Shown here: piece by piece, positions 6,379-13,241 of the stretch
How the letters are laid out: the number at the start of each line of letters is the position of its first letter
Numbering within the stretch: position 1 is the first letter of the stretch
Source of the DNA: JAKLDO01 sp035354435
GTDB lineage: Bacteria > UBP6 > UBA1177
NCBI GenBank assembly: GCA_035354435.1
Contig: DAOQAY010000076.1
Location: 1 to 13,241 of the forward strand
Length of the DNA: 13,241 nucleotides
Direction of reading: 5' to 3'
Translations under genes and position numbers: made by a program
The notes under the pieces: model-generated
The model's database searches: none
What the model was told of the DNA's origin: nothing
Seen by the model: only the letters and a program-made list of their open reading frames with translations

Positions 6379-6770
6379 ACAAAATTGATTCCGTAAAACG
6401 ATGTATTCAAAGAATTAATGAAGAATATCGAGGTATTGACGACAATCTGAAAAACATAACAAAACAGGATTCAATAGTGCTGAATCTTCAAAGAGCATGT
6501 GAACTTTCCATTGATATCGCAAATTATGTCATTTCAAAATATGAATTTGAAACTCCGAAAATATCCCGTGAATCATTTGAAATACTCTGCAAACATAAAA
6601 TCATCACTGAACAGATATCAGAAAATCTGCAAAAAATGGTTGGATTCAGAAATATCGCTGTCCACAATTATAAAAAAATATCACTTATCATTCTGAGTGA
6701 AATAATACTCGTCAACTTGAACGACTTTGAAACCTTCTGCGAGCAGACTCTTAATTCTTTGAAAGCTTAA
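6363..6770 (+). CDS. hepT: HepT-type HEPN ribonuclease toxin (DUF86)
   Basis: This is a 135-residue, mostly helical HEPN-domain protein. The catalytic RX4HXY motif is intact as RNIAVHNY (Arg96, His101, Tyr103). The tyrosine is the residue AMPylated by MntA in studied pairs. LNLQRACELSIDIANYVI matches the conserved dimer-helix region of DUF86. GGAG (6352-6355) lies 7 nt before the ATG, inside the end of mntA, so the two are translationally coupled. The partner identity, order and overlap make a functional HepT-MntA toxin-antitoxin system likely. The toxin is expected to cleave RNA. Repeat copy D begins 8 bp after its stop. Confidence 0.93.
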   Translation: MEIILDKIDSVKRCIQRINEEYRGIDDNLKNITKQDSIVLNLQRACELSIDIANYVISKYEFETPKISRESFEILCKHKIITEQISENLQKMVGFRNIAVHNYKKISLIILSEIILVNLNDFETFCEQTLNSLKA

Positions 6771-6778
6771 AACACGCA

Positions 6779-6812
6779 CCAATTTCGTCAAAATATCGTG
6801 AAGAATAAGTAA
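6779..6812 (+). repeat. speE 3'-end repeat, copy D (hybrid-looking)
   Basis: This 34-bp copy has one A fewer in the A-run and one T-to-C change relative to copy A. Its left part, including the three bases before it (GCACCAATTTCGTC), matches copy C. Its right part (TATCGTGAAGAATAAGTAA) matches copies A and B. It closes module 3 and probably marks where the original DNA downstream of speE resumes. Confidence 0.85.
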
Positions 6813-6849
6813 AAATCGTAAAACGCCTTGTAGATTGTGAGGAAGAAAA

Positions 6850-7692
6850 TCAGTTTTTCACAGCTTTATAAAAAGTTATATTTTCGCCATCCCAGAGGCT
6901 GGTGGCTGGAAGGATATTTTCAAAATGGCTGATATCTGTGAAGTTTGCGGCGGAGAGTATCCGGTTCATATCATCCGGGCTGAAATGATGAACCCAGAAT
7001 CTGTAGTCTCTGACTTGTCCGTTGCTGTCGATCACTGTGTGCTGTTTGAGAAAAACTTTTTCCTCAGGATAGCGGATGCCGCTTTGCAGTTCAAGATATG
7101 GTTCCGGTTTCCAGAATCCGCTTTTTTCAAATGACCATGTACGGTATTCCGCAAATTTACTGTCAGCATTTTTGTCGTTGATAACATCGAAAATGAAAAT
7201 GCCGCCCGGTTTCAGAGCTTTATGAACATTATCAAGCACTTTTGATCTTTCATCAGGGAGTAGAACTCCGAAATCGGCATAGATGAGCATCACAAGATCA
7301 AATCTGTTTTCATAGTCCAGTTCGAGATAATTTCCGCAGACATAATCAATTCGCAGATTTTCACTTTCCGCATAGTTTTTTGCATAAGATATTGAATTAC
7401 TTGAAAAATCTATTCCTGTAACATTGTGACCGTGTCGCGCAAGTCTTTCCGCGTAAAGACCGGGACCGCAGCCGAGATCGAGAATTTCCATGCCCGGTTT
7501 ATGACAGAAACCGCTTATAAATTCAACAGTTTTTTCTACACTTTCAATTCTACGGCTCGCTGCATCAGTATCAGGATCAAGATGAATTTCGAGAAGCTTT
7601 TTTGAAACATATTCATCTGTCCACATTATTGAATCGCCTTTTTCATAAACACGCGGCCTTTTTACTGCATTTTCAAGTTTGTCAGTGTTCAT
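6850..7692 (-). CDS. Class I SAM-dependent methyltransferase
   Basis: The gene encodes a 280-residue methyltransferase with a seven-strand Rossmann-type fold. Motif I is ILDLGCGPGLYAERLA at about residue 70, followed by VTGIDFSSNSISYAK with the acidic SAM-ribose residue. The motif III/IV region is DLVMLIYADFG, and the post-motif segment is ALKPGGIFIFDV. The C-terminal half (FWVHHFSPDDMNRILSAANF) looks like the usual cap of small-molecule methyltransferases. The substrate cannot be read from the sequence. ATG at 7692 has AAAGG 6 nt upstream. A TTG at 7698 in the same frame directly abuts that site and is a worse start. The gene lies just outside the repeat-bounded island and may be the original neighbour of speE. 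Confidence 0.88.
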   Translation of the reverse strand: MNTDKLENAVKRPRVYEKGDSIMWTDEYVSKKLLEIHLDPDTDAASRRIESVEKTVEFISGFCHKPGMEILDLGCGPGLYAERLARHGHNVTGIDFSSNSISYAKNYAESENLRIDYVCGNYLELDYENRFDLVMLIYADFGVLLPDERSKVLDNVHKALKPGGIFIFDVINDKNADSKFAEYRTWSFEKSGFWKPEPYLELQSGIRYPEEKVFLKQHTVIDSNGQVRDYRFWVHHFSPDDMNRILSAANFTDISHFENILPATSLWDGENITFYKAVKN

Positions 7693-7728
7693 TTTCAACC
7701 TTTACCTGTACCTGTAAAAAAACTTAAC

Positions 7729-7757
7729 TATTATTCCAAGCATAAACCGAATGTCAA
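7729..7757 (-). promoter_or_regulatory. Candidate promoter of the methyltransferase gene
   Basis: On the minus strand, TTGACA (7757-7752) and ATAATA (7734-7729) are separated by 17 bp, about 37 bp before the ATG. The leader contains ACAGGT twice in a row. The spacer is shared with the divergent dsbD promoter. Confidence 0.45.
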
Positions 7758-7824
7758 ATTAAGATCATTCTCTCAAAACAAGTAGGTTTTTTCTGCGAAA
7801 TAACACTTGGTCAGGATAAGTAAA

Positions 7825-7852
7825 TTGTCATATTGGTAAATTTTGATAAAAT
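7825..7852 (+). promoter_or_regulatory. Candidate dsbD promoter
   Basis: TTGTCA (7825-7830) and TAAAAT (7847-7852) are separated by 16 bp, about 30 bp before the ATG at 7883. Confidence 0.45.
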
Positions 7853-7882
7853 ACACGGAATTAAGTTTTTTCAGAGGTGACC

Positions 7883-10231
7883 ATGCGACTTGTTCTGTTT
7901 TCATTCTTTCTTATTATCACTGCTTCTCTATTTGCAGCAGATCCCGTTGTGACTGCATCGGCCAGTGTTGAACCTGATACTGTCAGGGTCGGTGAATTTG
8001 CAAAGCTCAGCGTTACGGTAACTCCGCCGGAAGGCTATCATCTCTATGCAATGCAGAAAGTTGTTGACGGACCTAAGCCGCTTCATATCGCCATTCCTTC
8101 AGAAGCTGATATAAAACATCCGTGGTACGGTCCCGAACCTGTTGAGCAGTATGACAATAATTTTAACAAACAAGTCCTCTCATATGACGGATCTGTCGTT
8201 TTTTCAACTGCCATAAAACTTACTCAGGCAATTGAAAATGCTTCAATAACCGTGACAGGACAGATATGCAATCCGAAAAGATGCATCCTGTTCAAAATAA
8301 AAACGCCCCTTGATGTAAAATTCGGTAAAGGCGGAGCACGCACTGAATACCGTGAAACACCGGAACTTGAAGGAGTTGAGCTGCTGTCGGAAGATAATGC
8401 TAAAAGTTCACCTCTGGGCAGAAACCTCATTTCACTTCTGATACTCGCATTCATTGCAGGACTCGGAGCGTTGCTGACACCTTGCGTATTCCCGATGATA
8501 CCGATAACAGTCTCATTCTTTTCAAAATTCTCAAAAGTGTCAATGCAGAGAGCTTTTCTGATGGCGACTGTCTATGCGGTTTCTATAATTGCGACTTTCA
8601 CTTTTATCGGAATAGCCGTTTCTGCGATCTTCGGTGCGGTCGGAATGCAGGCTCTGAGCGCAAGTCCGTGGTTCAACCTGTTTCTTGCGGCACTGCTTAT
8701 CGTATTTGCTTTTAATCTTTTCGGATATTTTGAAATATCAATCCCGTCATGGCTTATAACCGGTGCTTCAAAAAAGGAACAGAAGCTTTCATCTGACGAA
8801 GGCTCGTTACCTCATCAGATCATGGGCGTTTTCCTGATGGCGATAACATTCACACTTATCAGTTTCAGCTGTACTGTCGGATTTGTAGGAATAGTTATTG
8901 CCGAAGCAGCAAAAGGGAACTGGTTCTATCCAGCGATCGGAATGTTCAGCTTTTCTCTTGCTTTTTCAATACCTTTCTTCTTCCTTGCACTTTTCCCGAG
9001 CTGGGCAGACAAACTTAAAGGCAAAGGCGGCGACTGGATGATAGCAATAAAGGCAGTGCTCGGCTTCCTTGAACTTGCCGGAGCTTTCAAATTTATTTCT
9101 AATGTGGATCTTGTCTGGAAATGGGAACTTATATCAAGACCTTTTGTTCTTACGCTGTGGATCGGCATATTCTGTGTTGCGGCACTTTTTCTTCTGCGAC
9201 TTTTCAACCTGCCGTATAGTGACCAGTCAAATAAGATTGTAGGACCGTTCAGACTTACAACTGCGATATTCGTTATCAGCGCCGCGATTTATCTTGCCAG
9301 CGCAGTATCCACTTCAAAAAGCCTCGGCGGCTGGATAGACGGTTGGCTGCCGCCGATAGATTACCTTGCTGACACGACTTCTCAGAACATTTCTCACAAT
9401 GATGATCTTAACTGGATAAAGGATGATCTTGAAGGAGCTTTAAAAAAGGCGAAAGCTGAAAAGAAACCGCTTTTTATCGATTTCACAGGCTATACCTGCA
9501 CAAACTGCCGATTTATGGAAAGCAACATGTTTCCGAGACCGAATATCCGTGAAGAACTTTCAAAAATGATCCTTCTCAAGGCATATACCGATGGTGATAG
9601 TTCTGTCAATCAGGTGTTGAGAAAATATCAGATAAGCCGTTTTGAAACTGCCGCACTCCCGTTTTATGCCATAATTGATCCGTCTGAAGATAAAGTTCTT
9701 GCAACTCATCCCGACATGACAAACGACGAAAACAAGTTTGCAGAATTCCTGAAAAACGGTATTGCACTTTACAATCCTGCCGCAAATGAAGAGAAAAAAA
9801 TTAAAAGTGGAATAGATTTCGAGTTCAGGACAATTGACGGAAATGAAAGTGTTTCTCTTTCATCTTTCAAGGGGAAATGGGTTCTGCTCAACTTATGGGC
9901 ATCGTGGTGCGCCCCATGCAGAGAGGAACTTGCGAATCTTTTCCCGAAAATAATGAAAAAATATCCTCATGTACAGTTCATGACCATTGCTTTTGATGGT
10001 GAACAGTCTGTACCTGAGGCGAGAAAATTCATCAAAACTGTTGAAATAACTGACACGGTACACCTTCTGGGAACCGAAGACCCGACTGCATCAGGATTAT
10101 CTGCTGAATATAAATTCGAAGGATCGCTCCCAGCGACATATCTCATCAGCCCCGAAGGAGAAATAATCTGGATGAAAAGTGATAAGATCGATGAAAGAGA
10201 ACTAAAAAAAGAACTCGACAAGACGAAATAA
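7883..10231 (+). CDS. dsbD: DsbD-type thiol:disulfide interchange protein fused to a TlpA-like domain
   Basis: DsbD carries electrons from cytoplasmic thioredoxin across the inner membrane to periplasmic thiol proteins. A signal peptide ends near LFA-AD (residues 18-20). The periplasmic alpha domain has the cysteine pair CNPKRC (129, 134). A membrane domain of about eight helices (roughly residues 181-475) carries LTPCVFPMIPI (Cys201) and ISFSCTVGFVG (Cys330). A thioredoxin gamma domain has FTGYTCTNCRFME (539, 542). An additional C-terminal domain (about 643-782) with LNLWASWCAPCREE (676, 679) and LPATYLISPEG is of TlpA/ResA type. The 782 residues exceed the roughly 565 of E. coli DsbD because of this fusion. 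GAGG lies 5 nt before the ATG at 7883. A GTG at 7877 overlaps that site and is unlikely to be used. The fused domain may be a built-in electron acceptor, which is an inference. Confidence 0.93.
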   Translation: MRLVLFSFFLIITASLFAADPVVTASASVEPDTVRVGEFAKLSVTVTPPEGYHLYAMQKVVDGPKPLHIAIPSEADIKHPWYGPEPVEQYDNNFNKQVLSYDGSVVFSTAIKLTQAIENASITVTGQICNPKRCILFKIKTPLDVKFGKGGARTEYRETPELEGVELLSEDNAKSSPLGRNLISLLILAFIAGLGALLTPCVFPMIPITVSFFSKFSKVSMQRAFLMATVYAVSIIATFTFIGIAVSAIFGAVGMQALSASPWFNLFLAALLIVFAFNLFGYFEISIPSWLITGASKKEQKLSSDEGSLPHQIMGVFLMAITFTLISFSCTVGFVGIVIAEAAKGNWFYPAIGMFSFSLAFSIPFFFLALFPSWADKLKGKGGDWMIAIKAVLGFLELAGAFKFISNVDLVWKWELISRPFVLTLWIGIFCVAALFLLRLFNLPYSDQSNKIVGPFRLTTAIFVISAAIYLASAVSTSKSLGGWIDGWLPPIDYLADTTSQNISHNDDLNWIKDDLEGALKKAKAEKKPLFIDFTGYTCTNCRFMESNMFPRPNIREELSKMILLKAYTDGDSSVNQVLRKYQISRFETAALPFYAIIDPSEDKVLATHPDMTNDENKFAEFLKNGIALYNPAANEEKKIKSGIDFEFRTIDGNESVSLSSFKGKWVLLNLWASWCAPCREELANLFPKIMKKYPHVQFMTIAFDGEQSVPEARKFIKTVEITDTVHLLGTEDPTASGLSAEYKFEGSLPATYLISPEGEIIWMKSDKIDERELKKELDKTK

Positions 10232-10249
10232 TTATCACCTAATAATTAT
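10228..10249 (+). other. Short AT-only hairpin after dsbD
   Basis: ATAATTAT and its inverted copy flank a 6-nt loop, starting at the dsbD stop codon. With no G-C pairs and no following T-run it is not a convincing intrinsic terminator. It is the only dyad I see in the 74-bp gap between the convergent dsbD and restriction genes. Confidence 0.25.
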
Positions 10250-10305
10250 ATCCAGAGTTATTCTCAGCAACAACATTAAGTACAGAAGTCATAAGATTTA
10301 ATTAT

Positions 10306-11253
10306 CTAATACGGTCCTAAAAACTTTGCTCCGTTGAAATGGATGAGATGTGTCGGGTCACTTGCACACCACACTTCCGTTTCCCATGCCACAACAGAAA
10401 GGAATTTTCTGAATGTTTCGCCGCGATCAGGAAATGCGGTCACATAAACCAGTCCGGCTGTTGATTTTTTAAACAATTTAGACAGTTCATCATGTCTGAT
10501 TCCATCCATAGGTCCGCTGCTGGAAACAGCTTCCGCCAAAACAAGCCAGTTCTTTTTCCGGTAATAAATTATCACATCCGGCATTTTCCCGTGTTCTTCA
10601 ACTTTAACACCAAGGGAAGAAAGAAGTTTTTCATCAAAATAGCCCCATTTTTTACCTGTATCACCGACATAAACCAGCTCACCGCCCTGCACAAAATGAG
10701 CTCCGAATTTCTCAATAATAGCTCCAATTAATTCGGAATGTTTCCCGGGACTTATTGTAATTTCAACGCCTTCTTTTATATGCAACGGAATTTTTATAAG
10801 ATCGCGTTCTTTTTTGTATTGTGCGGATAGCGTTCCCTGTTTCGCAAGAAACTCCATTAAAACCTTTTTCCATTCTTTGGAACCGAATTTCTTAAAAAGT
10901 GCTAAAGCTGGCCCTGTAACTTGATAACAATTATCCGAACTATTGACAGGGCGATCAGGTTTATCCGGATTATGAATAAGAATTCCGGCAGCGACCAGTT
11001 GCTTTACACTGTATTTTCTAACACTTTCACGAGTGTTCTCCGCATAATTAACATCAAATTGATGTCGTGCAAAATCAAGAATATTACGAATTGTGAGTCT
11101 CGGAGTGGAAGCATCTTTCCAGTTTTTATTTGAAGTAAGATCCAGTAATGCCAACAAACACAAACCAGTTCTTTCGTTTATCTGCTCTTTCGGCATACCT
11201 ATTTCTTTCAAAATAGTTATTGCTTCTTCAATACGGTGTTTTTTAGTTGTCAT
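10306..11253 (-). CDS. BsuBI/PstI-family type II restriction endonuclease
   Basis: The 315 residues are close to R.BsuBI (316) and R.PstI (326). An N-terminal helical domain (about 1-145) matches the family's N-terminal region. The C-terminal catalytic part has GYFDEKLLSSLGV, then MPDVIIYYRKKNWLVLAEAVSSSGP (PD at 225-226, E241), the family's PD-(D/E)XK-type centre. It is followed by GLVYVTAFPDR and VAWETEVWCASDP. The family cuts CTGCAG, so this is the predicted target. The ATG overlaps the methylase stop by 4 bp (ATGA), giving methylase-first order in one operon. This order makes protection precede cutting. No controller (C) protein gene is visible. Confidence 0.93.
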   Translation of the reverse strand: MTTKKHRIEEAITILKEIGMPKEQINERTGLCLLALLDLTSNKNWKDASTPRLTIRNILDFARHQFDVNYAENTRESVRKYSVKQLVAAGILIHNPDKPDRPVNSSDNCYQVTGPALALFKKFGSKEWKKVLMEFLAKQGTLSAQYKKERDLIKIPLHIKEGVEITISPGKHSELIGAIIEKFGAHFVQGGELVYVGDTGKKWGYFDEKLLSSLGVKVEEHGKMPDVIIYYRKKNWLVLAEAVSSSGPMDGIRHDELSKLFKKSTAGLVYVTAFPDRGETFRKFLSVVAWETEVWCASDPTHLIHFNGAKFLGPY

Positions 11254-12734
11254 AGCCCCATCTCTTTAATCAAATTATCAATATCACTTTGATTCGCCGG
11301 AACAGAATCGATCTTTTCTCCCAGCTTAATCAGCGCCGCTTTTGACGGATATTTCAGCTGTCTTAAATCTGTGGCATTAACCTGAGTATGTCCGCTGAAT
11401 TTTCTAAATAAATCATCAACAAAAGTTGAATTTAGGTAAACAGTCAACCCTTTTGCAAGCGCAGAAGAAAGTCCCCGTTTATTTTCATGGAACACATTCA
11501 AATGATTTTCGAAACCATAAGCCTCAACATCTTTAAATTCTTCAGGATTTATAAAGTTGGCCACAATGCGGCGTTTTTCCTCTTTAGATGATATTCTTCT
11601 GACAACACAATAACAGCCTTTCGGAAAAAGCCACCTCTCTGTATCAGAATTACGCACAATTGCATTAGGCTTTTTAGATTCCGGCTGAGGCCATCGAATT
11701 TCTAACTGTTGAAAATGACTCGGGTATAAGAGTGGAACTGTGTTTTGTTCCGGCATTTGCCTTAAATGCTCTTTCAACCTGAAATCCACGACAGGACCAG
11801 TTGATATTTCCAATCCGATTTCTTTCAAAGAATTGTTAAATTTCAATTTTTCACTAAGGCTATTTGAATTATTTGAATCAGATAAAACAGGAATATTTAT
11901 GAAGCTCTCGCAGTCAAATGGTGATACTATCTCTTTGAAAGAGTAGAAAAACTCTTTCAAGTCATTGAAAGAATCATCCGTTGAATAAGATATTTTAACT
12001 GAACCTTGCTTGCTTCCCTTTTCAAGCAGAATGATTACATTTTCCTGAAGTACATTATCATCTTTGAACATACTGTTACGAGATTCAAAAAGATGAATAT
12101 GTTTTATAGCCGCTCTTCTAAGTACAAAATTTCTGAATGAACGATAATAAGGACCATTACAGAAACTGCGAGGAATTATCGCCACAAGCTGCCCCATTGG
12201 ACGCATCATTTCTAAAGCCAGTGATACAAAAGCGGAATAAAGATTGACTGTCTCAATCCCGACACTTGAAAGCATGTACCTGTGAAGAGTCTTATTGCTA
12301 ATTTTTTTATAAGGAGGATTCATTATCACATGAGTAAATTCACTAGTATAACCCTTGTGGATCATTTCAGATGCTTTCTCAATAAAATCGCCCCCACTTA
12401 TCTCGGAATTGAACGGAAACAATGAAGAATAGTACGAAAAAGACCTTTCCATATCATAATGTAAAGATTCATCTAACTCAAAAGCTGATAAATTAAATTC
12501 ATTAAAAGAAAAGCTATCTGAAACACATCTATCAAGAAAAGCACATGAAAGAGAACCTATCCCGGCACCGGGATCAAGCAAATGACAAGAACATTTAAAA
12601 GAATCATCATCGAAAAGTCCTGCCATGAACTTAGCAATTGTGACTGGTGTAAAAAACTGTCCCATTTCTGATTTCTTTTTTGATGGAGTGCTTTTTGATA
12701 TTCTCAATCTATTCTGCTCAACAACCGAAAGCAA
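11250..12734 (-). CDS. N6-adenine DNA methyltransferase of a BsuBI/PstI-type system
   Basis: The enzyme is predicted to methylate adenine in CTGCAG and protect host DNA from the adjacent endonuclease. Motifs appear in gamma-class order: GQFFTP (motif X, residues 25-30), LLDPGAGIGSL (motif I, 52-62), MNPPY (motif IV, NPPY at 139-142), then a roughly 300-residue region containing the target-recognition domain. The length of about 494 residues agrees with M.BsuBI and M.PstI (about 500). An upstream in-frame TTG at 12755 has no ribosome-binding site. TTG at 12734 has GGAGG exactly 5 nt upstream and is preferred. The gene lies between ygiQ and dsbD with its partner, a plausible mobile defence pair. 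Confidence 0.93.
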   Translation of the reverse strand: MLSVVEQNRLRISKSTPSKKKSEMGQFFTPVTIAKFMAGLFDDDSFKCSCHLLDPGAGIGSLSCAFLDRCVSDSFSFNEFNLSAFELDESLHYDMERSFSYYSSLFPFNSEISGGDFIEKASEMIHKGYTSEFTHVIMNPPYKKISNKTLHRYMLSSVGIETVNLYSAFVSLALEMMRPMGQLVAIIPRSFCNGPYYRSFRNFVLRRAAIKHIHLFESRNSMFKDDNVLQENVIILLEKGSKQGSVKISYSTDDSFNDLKEFFYSFKEIVSPFDCESFINIPVLSDSNNSNSLSEKLKFNNSLKEIGLEISTGPVVDFRLKEHLRQMPEQNTVPLLYPSHFQQLEIRWPQPESKKPNAIVRNSDTERWLFPKGCYCVVRRISSKEEKRRIVANFINPEEFKDVEAYGFENHLNVFHENKRGLSSALAKGLTVYLNSTFVDDLFRKFSGHTQVNATDLRQLKYPSKAALIKLGEKIDSVPANQSDIDNLIKEMGL

Positions 12735-12772
12735 ATGAACCTCCAAAAAACCCAAAACTTTTATGGTTTCTG

Positions 12773-12801
12773 ATTATATCACATGTTAATTTTCACGACA
12801 A
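12773..12801 (-). promoter_or_regulatory. Candidate restriction-modification operon promoter
   Basis: On the minus strand, TTGTCG (12801-12796) and a perfect TATAAT (12778-12773) are separated by 17 bp, about 40 bp before the methylase start. The -35 hexamer lies in the last codons of the ygiQ-like gene, so the operon has little or no private upstream DNA. Confidence 0.5.
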
Positions 12802-13241
12802 TATCTTTTTCTGGATCCTTTTTCTGTTAATGTCTTTTTCGACAAAGACTTCTTTCCCTGTGTAAGGGTCTATTCCTGTGTGATAGATGAGTGTTGATAT
12901 GGTTGACGGTGTAGGTGTAAAAATCTGTACCTGTTCGGGACGGAGCTTCAGTTCGCGTCTTGAGAAATCGCGAAGAGCTTCCATATCCTTATTTGTGCAT
13001 CCCGGATGAGCGGCAATGAAATAATAGGTCAGAAACTGATTTTTTCCCGCAGCTTTGTTCAATTCGTTGAAAAGCTCACGGAATCTCCTCAATGTTTTCT
13101 GTGACGGTTTTCCCATAAGAGAAAGCACAGTGTTTTCAATATGTTCCGGAGCTATCTTCATCTGGCCTGAGATGTGTTTTTCCACAAGTTCTTTCAAATA
13201 AACTGTACCGTTCTTTTTATCGGCAATAACCAGATCGTGCC
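12793..13241 (-). CDS. ygiQ: YgiQ-family radical SAM protein (C-terminal part; N-terminus beyond window)
   Basis: The frame stays open to the right edge, so this is the 3' end of a longer gene and the radical SAM CxxxCxxC cluster motif lies outside the window. The visible part carries family signatures: HISGQMKIAPEH, LSLMGKPS, LTYYFIAAHPGCT, RPEQVQIFTPTPSTISTLIYHTGIDPYTGKEV. These match the C-terminal half of YgiQ/UPF0313 proteins, whose substrate is not known. The roughly 149 visible residues end shortly after the conserved PYTGKEVFV segment, as expected for the family. A TTG inside the frame near 13197 is not a real start, because homology to the family continues upstream of it. The restriction-modification operon follows on the same strand. 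Confidence 0.9.
   Translation of the reverse strand, partial: HDLVIADKKNGTVYLKELVEKHISGQMKIAPEHIENTVLSLMGKPSQKTLRRFRELFNELNKAAGKNQFLTYYFIAAHPGCTNKDMEALRDFSRRELKLRPEQVQIFTPTPSTISTLIYHTGIDPYTGKEVFVEKDINRKRIQKKILS

Larger units (their letters stand above)
3228..6812 (+). mobile_element. Candidate insertion island / cassette-like array anchored on speE 3' end
   Basis: Three unrelated modules follow speE, and each ends in a copy of the speE 3' terminus. Module 1 (to 4450) holds a minus-strand lipoprotein gene. Module 2 (4451-5919) holds tandem repeats and an AAA/DUF4143 ATPase. Module 3 (5920-6812) holds mntA-hepT. Distances between repeat starts are 1223, 1469 and 894 bp. Sequences next to the repeats are otherwise unrelated, which argues against simple tandem duplication. 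The module genes look more A+T-rich than speE and dsbD, and two of the three are typical defence or stress-island cargo. No integrase or transposase is present, so a recombinase acting from elsewhere is inferred. The plus strand refers to the orientation of the repeats. Confidence 0.6.

Noticed and set aside
6499..6696. Plus-strand frame inside hepT
   Set aside because: It is an out-of-frame shadow of hepT, which has the intact RX4HXY motif and a ribosome-binding site.
3193..6812. Repeats as a CRISPR array
   Set aside because: Only four copies, 0.9-1.5 kb apart, with genes between them. There are no uniform spacers and no cas genes.
3193..6812. Repeats as shared transcription terminators
   Set aside because: The 35 bp do not form a stable G-C stem followed by a T-run, and copy A is coding sequence of speE.
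3193..6812. Classical integron cassette array
   Set aside because: No integron integrase is in the window. The repeats lack attC-type folded structure and core-site consensus, and copy A is the end of a housekeeping gene.
4416..6812. Tandem duplication of speE leaving speE pseudogene fragments
   Set aside because: Only the last 35 bp recur, with sharp borders. No other speE remnant is visible before copies B, C or D.
10228..10249. Intrinsic terminator after dsbD
   Set aside because: The stem is entirely A-T and there is no T-run after it, so it was kept only as a weak structural note.

Overview
The window looks like chromosome from a Gram-negative, moderately A+T-rich bacterium. It has two lipobox-bearing lipoproteins, a periplasm-facing DsbD, and Shine-Dalgarno-led genes with several TTG starts. 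The aspartate-rich linker followed by cysteine-rich repeats of the C-x-x-D-x-D/E-C type in the first gene resembles secreted lipoproteins of Myxococcota/deltaproteobacterial lineages. That assignment is a guess from style, not from a marker gene.

Layout. 1-783 (-): N-terminal part of a Cys-rich lipoprotein that runs off the left edge. 875-3227: a polyamine block, with speD (-) divergent from the coupled pair pdaD-speE (+). Arginine decarboxylase and AdoMet decarboxylase are both self-cleaving pyruvoyl enzymes, and SpeE transfers the aminopropyl group. No agmatinase or agmatine deiminase is present, so the path from agmatine to spermidine is completed elsewhere or goes through aminopropylagmatine. 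3228-6812: an accessory island (below). 6850-7692 (-): a class I SAM methyltransferase. 7883-10231 (+): DsbD with an extra C-terminal TlpA/ResA-like thioredoxin domain. 10306-12734 (-): a two-gene type II restriction-modification system of the BsuBI/PstI family. 12793-13241 (-): the C-terminal end of a YgiQ-type radical SAM protein, cut by the right edge.

The most unusual structure is the island immediately after speE. The last 35 bp of speE (copy A) recurs in direct orientation three more times: an exact copy B, a diverged copy C and a copy D that looks like a hybrid. The four copies delimit three unrelated modules: a lipoprotein gene on the opposite strand, an AAA/DUF4143 ATPase, and a mntA-hepT toxin-antitoxin pair. 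Every module ends in a copy of the speE 3' end, so speE itself stays intact. Copy C differs from speE mostly at third codon positions, as if it came from another organism's speE. Copy D joins a C-type left half to an A-type right half at an A-run. This is what repeated site-specific insertion into the 3' end of speE would leave: a cassette-array-like arrangement anchored on a housekeeping gene. No recombinase is encoded in the window, so the mechanism is inferred. The ATPase module also carries 32-bp tandem repeats in its promoter.

Promoter-like -35/-10 pairs can be seen in front of most transcription units. Two of the island promoters appear to take their -35 hexamer from the repeat copies. 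I see no convincing intrinsic terminator and no tRNA, rRNA or CRISPR array. No gene-free stretch exceeds 300 bp.
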